64,000 nt of DNA from JALHST01 sp963798435 (GTDB lineage: Bacteria > Bacteroidota > Bacteroidia > Flavobacteriales > Flavobacteriaceae): contig CAWCTF010000003.1 of assembly GCA_963798435.1 (NCBI GenBank), positions 1 through 64,000 of the forward strand. The letters run 5' to 3'. Below, one piece after another: positions 45,801 to 54,485 of the stretch (its first letter is position 1; every line of letters begins with the position of its first letter). The position numbers and the translations under genes were made by a program. The notes under the pieces were generated by a model. The model did not search any database. It was not told where the DNA came from and saw only the letters and a program-made list of their open reading frames with translations.

Positions 45801-47112
45801 ATGAAAAATTATGATGCCTTGGTAGAAGATCTCGCCCCAAAGAAATTTGGAAAATATGGCAAAATTTGGATAGGATTTCTTCTGGCCATTATTTTTGGGG
45901 CCTTGGGTTGTTATATTGTTCAATTGCGCGAGGGATTGATTATTACCGATATGCGCGATTATGCCCTTTGGGGGATATACATCTCGAACTTTGTCTTTTT
46001 TGTGGCCATAAGCCTGGTCGGGTCCTTGATTACGGCCATATTGCGTTTATCCGGGGCAAGGTGGAGTACGCCACTTACCCGGATCAGCCGAAATTATAGC
46101 GGTGGCAGCCATTATAATGGCAGGACTTACTATTATTATCGATATGGGGAGACCCGAGAGGCTATTCAATCTTTTTATTCATGGTAGATTGCAATCGCCT
46201 ATAATTTGGGATGTTGTGGTCATTACTACGTATCTTGTTATCAGTATTTTGCTGCTCTATTATCCCCTATTGCCCGATTTTGCCATACTTGCAAAACACT
46301 TCAAGAATGCCCCTAAATTGCGGAAATGGTACGGAAAGCTTTCCTTAAATTGGTACGGCAGCATACAACAACAAAAACTCAAGAATAAATCAATTCGTAT
46401 CCTATCCATAATGATAATCCCGGTAGCGTTTGGTATTCATACGGTAACCGCCTGGTTGTTTGCGACCACGTATAGACCTGGCTGGGATAGTTCAAACTTT
46501 GGCCCGTATTTTATTGCCGGGGCATTTGTTGCCGGTGCGGGAGCCGTAATCACTGTAATGTACATCTTAAGAAGAATCTATCATCTTGAAGACTACATTA
46601 CTTCCAAGCACTTTGATAGAATGGGTAAATTGTTGGTTTTGCTCTGCCTGATTTACCTCTATTTTAATATCAATGAATATCTGGTTCCTGCCTACAAAAA
46701 TACCGTGGAAGAGGCTGCCCATTTAAAAGGACTGTTTGTAGGGCACTATGCCGCATTGTTCTGGTTGGTTATAGTTGGTGGTTTGATCGTGCCTATTATT
46801 GTCTTGGTCATTCCACAAGGACGAAAACCACTTCCGGTTTTCATTATTGGTCTCTTAGTAGTAGTAGGTGCTTGGTGGAAAAGATACCTGATCGTGACCC
46901 CTACCTTATTGCATCCCTTTCTACCGATACAAGGGGTCCCCGAATCTTGGCACCATTATTTTCCCTCCGTCATTGAATGGATCATAACAATTGGGACACT
47001 GGCTTCGGCCCTTTTAATTATTACGCTATTGGTTCGTTATCTGCCCATTGTACCTATACATGAAACCGCTATGGAGCAAGGCGTATTGGAAACTGATAAA
47101 TCTTCAAAATAA
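45801..47112 (+). CDS. nrfD: NrfD/PsrC-like membrane subunit, one frameshift
   Basis: Polytopic membrane protein that exchanges electrons with quinol/quinone and passes them to its Fe-S partner. The first 95 residues (KIWIGFLLAIIFGALGCYIVQLREG, YALWGIYISNFVFFVAISLVGSLITAILRL, ARWSTPLTRI) run in one frame. At about 46,090 one extra base shifts to AEIIAVAAIIMAGLTIIIDMGRPERLFNL, where GRPERLFNL is the family hallmark. Removing one base gives 436 residues with about ten hydrophobic spans. The C-terminal part (FGIHTVTAWLFATTYRPGWDSS, TPTLLHPFLPIQGVPESWHHYFPS) resembles the NrfD subunits of alternative complex III and Psr enzymes. Its stop overlaps the next gene as TAATG. Confidence 0.9.
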
Positions 47113-47987
47113 TGGGACGCTCGATGAACATAAATTTCGTAAGTATCTTGACCGTGGCCTTTCTAATCTTTGCCATGGGGGTAGGGTATTCCCAAAATGA
47201 AAAAAAGAAGGCACGGATCACTTTGGCATTCAAAAAAATCATGCCAAAAGAGAAGTACCTTACTATTTCCGCCAAATTTAAGGGAGAGGAAGGATTCGAA
47301 CCCGCAACGGACCTTTTATTTGAAGTGTACAATGTACTTGAATTTGATAGTTTAGTGAAGGTGGGTCAAATTACGACAAACGCCAAAGGGGAAGGAAAAT
47401 TTAATTTTGAAAATTTAATGGCAAAAAATGCCGACAGCAGCGGCACTTATAATTATAGGGTAGCGGTAACGGACAATAAAGAATTTGCGGATGTAGAAAA
47501 AAGCATCGCTTTTAAAGAGGCCGATATCACGACCGAATTATTGGCCTCGGACGATGGAATTACTAGCGTAAAGGCAACATTGATTGACAAATTTTCAAAC
47601 ACCCCGATTAGTGATCAGCCATTGCAACTACAGGTGAAGCGATTATTTAAACCCCTGAGACTTGGTGAAGATATTATCTCGACCGATAGCTCTGGTACAA
47701 TTATTGTCCCCATTGATTCAACGATACCGGGCATTGATGGTAATCTGACCCTCGAGGTCGTACTGAATGAAAGTGATGTGTATGGCACGATAAAAGCGAA
47801 TATAACCGGAAAAATCGGGACACCCTTTGTAAATCAATCAACCTTTGAGGAACGAACCATGTGGTCACCGGGCACCAAAACCCCCCTCTTTTTATTGTTG
47901 TCTTTTAACAGCGTCATGATCGGTATTTGGGCCATTATTCTTTTTTTAATTTTTAATCTAACAAAAATATATAAATCCAAAAATTAA
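47112..47987 (+). CDS. Signal peptide, beta-sandwich and C-terminal anchor protein
   Basis: 291 residues. Start ATG 47112 overlaps the nrfD stop; ATG 47124 (MNINFVSILTVAF) gives the better signal peptide. The middle is beta-rich with two Ig- or transthyretin-like segments (ATDLLFEVYNVLEFDSLVKVGQITTNAKGEGKFNF and TTELLASDDGITSVKATLIDKFSNTPIS). It ends in one membrane span, TPLFLLLSFNSVMIGIWAIILFLIFNL, then KIYKSKN, so the domain faces the periplasm. No heme or cluster motif. Placed between NrfD and a cytochrome c, it may dock the cytochrome to the membrane complex. No named family recognised. Confidence 0.65.
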   Translation: MGRSMNINFVSILTVAFLIFAMGVGYSQNEKKKARITLAFKKIMPKEKYLTISAKFKGEEGFEPATDLLFEVYNVLEFDSLVKVGQITTNAKGEGKFNFENLMAKNADSSGTYNYRVAVTDNKEFADVEKSIAFKEADITTELLASDDGITSVKATLIDKFSNTPISDQPLQLQVKRLFKPLRLGEDIISTDSSGTIIVPIDSTIPGIDGNLTLEVVLNESDVYGTIKANITGKIGTPFVNQSTFEERTMWSPGTKTPLFLLLSFNSVMIGIWAIILFLIFNLTKIYKSKN

Positions 47988-47994
47988 TAGCAAT

Positions 47995-48399
47995 ATGAAA
48001 AATTCAGTTATCATTATCCTTCTAGGAATCGTTTCTTTAGGCCTTTACTCGTTTACTCATAGTTATCAGGAGAAATGGATCGTCCCCGATGAATATAAAA
48101 ACATGAAGAATCCAACCGACAAGACAGACAAAGAGAATTTGGCCATCGGAAAAACGTTGTACAGCAAACACTGTCAATCGTGCCATGGGAAGGAAGGCTA
48201 TGGGGATGGTCCTAAGGCGAAGGAGCAAAAAGGGGATCTTGGCGATTTTTCGGCTGCTGAATATCAGGAGCAATCCGATGGCGAGATGTTCTATAAGTCG
48301 ACCTTTGGCAGAAATGACATGCCAGAATTCAAGAAAAAAATTGCGGATGACGAAGACCGATGGTTGGTGGTAAATTACATAAGGACCCTCAAACAATAG
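47995..48399 (+). CDS. Small class I cytochrome c, membrane-anchored
   Basis: 134 residues. An N-terminal hydrophobic segment (VIIILLGIVSLGLYSF) may be a signal or an uncleaved anchor. One heme motif CQSCHG at 60-64 with a following GYGDGP, and NDMPEF with Met109 as likely sixth ligand, then EDRWLVVNYIRTLKQ, the usual C-terminal helix. It is the last gene of the Fe-S/NrfD run and the natural electron acceptor for it. Confidence 0.9.
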   Translation: MKNSVIIILLGIVSLGLYSFTHSYQEKWIVPDEYKNMKNPTDKTDKENLAIGKTLYSKHCQSCHGKEGYGDGPKAKEQKGDLGDFSAAEYQEQSDGEMFYKSTFGRNDMPEFKKKIADDEDRWLVVNYIRTLKQ

Positions 48400-48463
48400 A
48401 AAGCATTAATTTTTCGTTTTATAAAAGGTTCCTGAAATCGGGTTTAATCACTAGTAACGTGTT

Positions 48464-49680
48464 ATGGAAAAATCAATACGCTTTATAAGTATATCGCACA
48501 AAACGGCCTCTGTTTCACAACGTGAGAGTCTATTGCATTTCGGAAGAAGAAAAAATAAAGATCGCAGATCGTATAAGACACCATTTTCCGGATATTATAG
48601 GCTTGTTTCTTTTATCTACCTGCAACAGGACAGAGATTTATTTCGAATCATTAAATACATCGAGCGAGGCACTTCTTGATTTTTTTATTGACCATAAAGC
48701 TATTGGAAATGCCGAATCGCAAGTTCCATTATTCATATACGGAAATACGACCAAAGAAACCGTAAGGCATCTTTTGGATGTTTCTTCGGGCTTGGCTTCC
48801 TCTGTTCTCGGCGATGCCGAAATTATTCATCAAATCAAGAAAGCCTATCAATTTTCAATCTGGCATAAATTACAGGGTTCCTTACTTGAGCGCGCCATGC
48901 AAACCGTATTTAAGGCGCACAAACGAATCAGTAATGAAACCAAATTTAGGGATGGCAGCACATCCCTGGCCTACAAAACCTTGAAAGTAGTCAGTGACAC
49001 CTTTACCAAAACCCAATGCAAATCTAAAAAGATCTTGTTAATAGGGACCGGGGAAATTGCAACCCAGCTCTTAAAATATAATTCCAAATTTAATTTTAAT
49101 ACGATTTATATCGCGAATCGTACTTTGGAAAGAGCCATTAATTTAAGTACGAAGTATAACTGCAAAACCTATGAATGGCAGAAAGTAGTAAACAATGAAT
49201 TCGACGATTTCGATGTTATTATAAGTGCCGTGAGCAATTGTCATCACTTAATAAAAAAAATAGAATCGACTTCCAAACATTTACTATTGATCGAATCTGG
49301 CACTACCCAGTAACATCGATTCCAAGCTGGAGCAGAATCTTCAGATGGTGTGCTATGATTTAGATACTATTACAGTTGAATTGGAAGACGCCAAGGAAAG
49401 AAGATCGGCTGCTATCACCGAGGTTAAGGCTCTGATTGTCGATGAACTAGCTTCTTTCATGAAGTGGCACGAAGCCGGCGTTTTGAGGTCGATTCTAGCG
49501 GATTATAAAAAAAAGGTGAATATCAAGGTCGCAGCCTACTTTGAAAAACACATGGACGAACTCGATAAACATAGGATACCGACGATTACCAACCAAATCG
49601 TTCGTAAGGCAATCAAACAACCGGGAAAAAGGATAGACTTTGAGGCATTCGATGCGCTTATTGCCGAAAAAGTCTCCTAA
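48464..49680 (+). CDS. hemA: Glutamyl-tRNA reductase, two frameshifts
   Basis: First step of heme synthesis by the C5 route. MEKSIRFISISHKTASVSQRES continues after one extra base near 48,533 as CISEEEKIKIADRIRHHFPD, LLSTCNRTEIYFES (catalytic Cys), LLDVSSGLASSVLGDAEIIHQIK, and the NADPH domain LLIGTGEIATQLLKY and YIANRTLERA. A second extra base near 49,292 (atcgaatct for atcgatct) hides LLIDLALPSNIDSKLEQNL; the helical dimerisation domain then runs to 49680. Removing both gives 404 residues, normal size. Being next to cytochrome genes and ccsBA suggests coordinated heme supply. Confidence 0.92.
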
Positions 49681-49799
49681 TTGATATACATTGTGAAATT
49701 CAGTGTGGCTACATCTAATCTTTTATAGCCATTTCTAAAATTAAATCGCACGAAGTCTAATAGACCCTAGTAAAATTTATAAAAAGGGATGGCACTTAT

Positions 49800-52700
49800 T
49801 TATGAAATAACCTTGAATTTTCGTTTTTTCCAGTAGGCTGCACTGCTAATCAAAATGATAATGGCCACCACAATATACACCCAAGTCGGGATTGGTATTG
49901 GGTCTCCCGTGGCATATGAGTGAAGACCGGACAAATAGTAGTTCACCCCATAATAGGTCATGATTACAGTCGCCAATCCGAAAATAGTGGCCAAATTGTA
50001 CGCATACAGCCCCGTTAATTTCGGAATGATTCGCATATGTAGAATAAAGGCATAGACAAGAATGGTTACCAAAGCCCAGGTTTCCTTAGCATCCCAACCC
50101 CAATAACGTCCCCAGGATTCATTGGCCCAAACTCCACCTAAATAGGTTCCGATACTAACCATAAAAAGTCCGCCGATCAACGTTATCTCACTGATATATG
50201 ACATTTCTTGAATGATCCTTTTGATCCTGGCCTTGTTCGCGTCGTTCAGGAATATCATCAAGATGAGGTTGATCAGACCAATGATCGCCCCGAGCATCAA
50301 AAAGCCATAACTCCCGGCCTCGAGCGATACATGAATGGTCAACCAATAAGATTTTAAAACCGGTACCAACGGTGTTATTTCAGGATCAAGGAAACTCAAG
50401 GTGGCCACAAAGAGTATGGTCGCGGCCAAAACCATGGTAGCCGCTAGTCCGCCAAAAGACTTTCTGGTAAACAAAATTCCGGCCAAGGTAGATGTCCAGG
50501 CGATATAGATCATCGATTCATAGCCGTTACTCCATGGGGCCCTGCCCGAAACGTACCAGCGAAGGCCAAGCCCAAGGGTGTGCATTGCAAAACCAAAAAC
50601 GACCAAAGAAAACAAGATCAAATAGGGCCATTTTAAATTTACAGTTGGTTTAAAAACAGAAAGGAACAAAAAGAAAAGTAGGGCAAGGCCCAATAGGATA
50701 TACAAACCCGCCAAAGACGTAAACACATTCAGTTTGTTCAGTATGATTTCGGCACTTATCTTTGATTGGGATGGCATGATATCACCCCCATTTTTTATTT
50801 GATAGGCCCTTAACTCCCCTAATAGATGGTCGGCCTGTGTAAAATTGTTTGTTTGTATTCCTTCTTGTAGTGCTGCCGTGTAAGCACCAAAAAATTTATC
50901 GGCTACGCTATCCTGATGATCATTGCCAACATCGGTTCCATGATTGTGGGTAGCGTTTGACACCCACGTATTTGTTGGATCATCGGGATTGGGTATGATT
51001 TTCAACAAGGTTCCCGAAAAGGCCATACTTAAAATATTCACCCGTTCATCTATTTTCAATAATTCCTTCTCATAAACGCCTTGATCTATAGGCTCGAGGC
51101 TATAGATACCTGCGCATTTCATCACGCAACTTGTATTCGCCATTCGTATTGAAAAAATCTTTATAGGCCGCATAATCACCCCCGACACTTAACTTTTTTT
51201 GAATGTCCTTATGGTTCCCTAACTTTATAATAGGGACGGCATACCAGGCTTGTTTGTCCACTAAAAGGCTTAGTAGAATTTGATCCGCCGAGAGCCCATA
51301 CAGACTTTCCTTCCGTGCCAATTTTCGCATTATTTCCCGGGACAATGTATGAACCGGTTTCATTCTTCCTTTAAAGTCCTGCACTACAAGCCTACTGAAT
51401 TCGTTTGCATGTTCCTTACTCACCGCATGCTGAATGAAGGCATCGTCCTTGACATCCTGTGCCATGGAAAAAAACGAGAAGCATAGAATGAAAATAAAGG
51501 TCGGACCCTTTTCCCGTAGTTTCTTTATCTTTTGGGTAACCTGATAAAATCGGGTCTGTTTACTGAACAAGGTCCAAAGCATGCCGATGGTCAAAAGGGC
51601 ATATCCCAAATACGAAATCCAGGTTCCCCAAAAATCATTGTTGACACTTAAATAGGTCCCCTTTTCATCCTTATCAAAAGAAGATTGAAAGAATCGGTAT
51701 CCATCATAATCCAAGATATTGTTCATGAAGATCCGATAATCCATTTTCACATCCTTGCTTTGATCGACCAAGGTCACTTCACTTGCATAGGAGGAGGCAC
51801 TATTGGTGCCAGGGTATTTATCCATGATAAATTTGTTCAATTTAATAAAAAACGGAACGGTTACTTCTTTGGAACCATAGGCTACCGAAAAATCCAAGTC
51901 GCCAAAATTCAACAATTCAGGCCTGCCAGGCATTCCTCGGCTCCCATACACAAAGGCCTCCTGAGAGGTACCATTCACCGTCACATCAAGAGACAAGGCC
52001 GTCAAGCTTTCATTTTTAACCTTGGGGCCTTCTGATTCCATCCGAACGGCGCCATTTTTATTAAAATTTGAAAAAACTACATTATTTACGCCATCTGAAT
52101 ATAATGAGCGTAGCAAAAGAGGTCGATATCGGTCTGAAGGGTAGATCGTATCCTTGGTTTGGGTCGCCATGACGGTTTGCGTCCAAGTACGGTTCGAATT
52201 GAACAATAGCGAATCATTTCTAAAAGTAATATTGATGGCGTCTGGTAATTGCGTTTCCTTGAAATTATAAATCAGCCCTCTTATTTGCTTGGTCTGGCCT
52301 TCATTGACAAAATATTCTTCCCGGCCATTGGCTCCGGCAACCACGATTTGCAAGGTTGGTTGGCCTTCCAAACTTTCTCCGAGCATTTGTTTCGGATTCG
52401 GTATAAACTCCTTCGTTTTCACTTCTATTAAATCAGTACCGATCAAATAAGAACGCTCCCAATTATTGTTTCCCAAGGAAGCAAAAAGCACAGGCTCATC
52501 AAATGAATAGGTTTGATTATTTTTAGTGACCGTGAATTTTAAATAAGAGTTCGAGGATAAAAAACTATTGGAGGTGTCATTTTCACGGATATGCATGATA
52601 CCTTCAAAACCAAAATAGCGGGTAACCCCAGCTCCGATTATAATCACAATAATCGCCCCGTGAAAAAGGAGCAGCGACCACTTCCTTTGTTGGATCATTC

Positions 52701-52947
52701 GAAACCTAAAAATATTAACAAGAATCGTAATCCCGAATAAGAGAAGCAGTAACTCGAACCACCACGATTTGAAGATTACCTTTTGTGCGGCACTGGTGCC
52801 GAAGTCATTTTCAACAAAAGTCGCAATACCAATGGCCGCGGCAAAAAGCAATAAATAAATTCCGGCTGCCCTTGTATTGAATAACGGTCGTGATATTAAG
52901 TTGATTCTGAATAGTATTTCCTTGATTCTAGGGAGTAAACGCTTCAT
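49800..52947 (-). CDS. ccsBA: ResB-CcsA fusion, system II cytochrome c synthase, one frameshift
   Basis: Exports heme and attaches it to CxxCH motifs. The N-terminal half is ResB/CcsB-like (membrane spans near 52,870-52,620, long periplasmic loop, FWGTWISYLGYALLTIGMLW). The C-terminal half is CcsA with the heme-handling WWD segment WANESWGRYWGWDAKETWALVTILVYAF and flanking His. The frame breaks once near 51,105 (RDEMRRYL then YSLEPIDQGVYEKELLK). Removing one base gives 1,048 residues, typical of Bacteroidetes fusions. Start MKRLLPRIKEIL at 52947 is preferred to 52971 because the latter overlaps the promoter's -7 box. Confidence 0.93.
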
Positions 52948-52968
52948 TTCAGGATTTCTGGGGACACT

Positions 52969-52976
52969 CAAATGTA
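52969..52976 (-). promoter_or_regulatory. -7 element for ccsBA
   Basis: The minus strand reads tacatttg, a TAnnTTTG match, 22 bases before the preferred ccsBA ATG. The -33 region has no clear TTTG. It lies in the short divergent gap shared with the ABC ATPase gene. Confidence 0.4.
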
Positions 52977-53065
52977 CACTAAATTTTCGATTTTTCTGCG
53001 AAGATCGACGAAGGGTTCACTACACAAAAAATATATTTCGATATATTTAAGGCAGAAACCTATCT

Positions 53066-54307
53066 ATGATACGTAACGCGCATTGGGCCATCTTTAGTAT
53101 CAATTCATCGCATAAAAGTGAATTTATAAATGACTTATTAAACGGACGTGTTTCCCCAGTATTTAGGCACCTCAAAGGTTTGCAGGGAGCGCTATTCTCA
53201 AAAATCGCCCTAGATGTCTATTTAGAAGAGGAAGACCGACACGACACAAAAGTCCTTACAGAACTGTCGTCCCAAAAATTACGGTCGATGTCGAGTGGGG
53301 AACAGAAAAAAGCGCTGTTGCGATTTCTATTGAAATCGAAACCCGATTTTATGATTCTCGATAACCCCTTTGACAACCTAGACACCGATGCCCAGAAAAC
53401 ACTCAGGAAAACGCTGCGGGCAATGGCACGAACCACCACCATGATTCAGATCTTCAGTCGAAAATTAGATGTACTACCGTTTATAACCAATTTCGCCGCG
53501 TTACAAAAAACCGAACTACGCGTGCTTGAGGGCGCCGAATTTCAACCATCCATTCAATTCAACGCGCAACAACGGTTACCTGAACCGCTTCATAAGATAG
53601 ATTTCGAGGGCCAGATTTTAATTCAACTTGATCAAATTTCAGTAGCCTATAGTAGCAAACGCATTTTAAAAAACATCGACTGGACGATACGGAAAGGCGA
53701 TTTTTGGCAACTAATGGGCAAAAATGGCAGTGGTAAAACCACTATCCTTTCAATGATCACAGGCGAGAATCCCAAAGGGTACGGGCAACGCCTTTTCATC
53801 TTTGGCAGGCAGAAAGGAAGCGGTGAAACCATTTGGGATATCAAGAAAAAGATAGGCTATTTTACCCCGGCCATGACCGATAAATTCAAAGGGCACCATA
53901 CGGTCGAGCACATGATTATCTCCGGGTTGTTTGATTCGATAGGTCTCTATCTAAAACCAACAGAAGCCCAGACACGTTTGGCGAAGGAGTGGTTGCAGTT
54001 AATCGCCATGTGGGATTTGAAAGATTCATTGTTCAGTGAATTAACACTCGGGCAGCAGCGGTTGGTGATGACTACCCGGGCCATGGTGAAACATCCTTTG
54101 CTCCTTATTCTTGACGAACCCACAGCTGGACTCGATGATGCTTCTGCGGCGTTAGTGGTCGCATTGGTCAACAAAATTGCAGCAGAAAGCGATACGGCCA
54201 TTCTATTTGTTTCCCATCGCAAAGAGCCAGGATTACATCCCCAATCTATATATGAATTAACAATGTCGAAAACAGGTTCTACTGGTCGCGTATTGCAAGT
54301 CTCGTAA
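53066..54307 (+). CDS. Tandem ABC ATPase, ModF-like, first domain lacking Walker A
   Basis: 413 residues with two ABC domains and no membrane part. Domain 1 (1-165) has signature MSSGEQKKALLRFLL and Walker B PDFMILDNPFDNLDT, but where Walker A should be there is INSSHKSEFINDLLNG, with no GKS/T. Domain 2 (185-413) is complete: GKNGSGKTTILSMI, LTLGQQRLVMTTRAMV, LLLILDEPTAGLDD and the switch SHRKE. Layout resembles ModF/YjjK-type cytoplasmic ATPases. Substrate unknown. Ends before a bidirectional terminator. Confidence 0.8.
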   Translation: MIRNAHWAIFSINSSHKSEFINDLLNGRVSPVFRHLKGLQGALFSKIALDVYLEEEDRHDTKVLTELSSQKLRSMSSGEQKKALLRFLLKSKPDFMILDNPFDNLDTDAQKTLRKTLRAMARTTTMIQIFSRKLDVLPFITNFAALQKTELRVLEGAEFQPSIQFNAQQRLPEPLHKIDFEGQILIQLDQISVAYSSKRILKNIDWTIRKGDFWQLMGKNGSGKTTILSMITGENPKGYGQRLFIFGRQKGSGETIWDIKKKIGYFTPAMTDKFKGHHTVEHMIISGLFDSIGLYLKPTEAQTRLAKEWLQLIAMWDLKDSLFSELTLGQQRLVMTTRAMVKHPLLLILDEPTAGLDDASAALVVALVNKIAAESDTAILFVSHRKEPGLHPQSIYELTMSKTGSTGRVLQVS

Positions 54308-54439
54308 GGTCGACAAATCCACAAAATTTTAGGATATCCTAATAATCGATACATGCTAGTGGTAGCGCATCCAATCGGACCGAAGTAAAGGGCAAAGAAG
54401 TATCCAAAAAGTGGCCATTTCGGTGTTCATATCGTACAT

Positions 54440-54475
54440 AAAAAAAAGCCGTTCAAAGACGGCTTTTTTTATTTT
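54440..54475. terminator. Bidirectional rho-independent terminator
   Basis: Stem aaaaaaagccgt / acggcttttttt with loop tcaaag. The A-run on one side and T-run on the other let it end both the ABC ATPase (plus) and secDF (minus) transcripts. Confidence 0.85.
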
Positions 54476-54485
54476 CACATATTTC

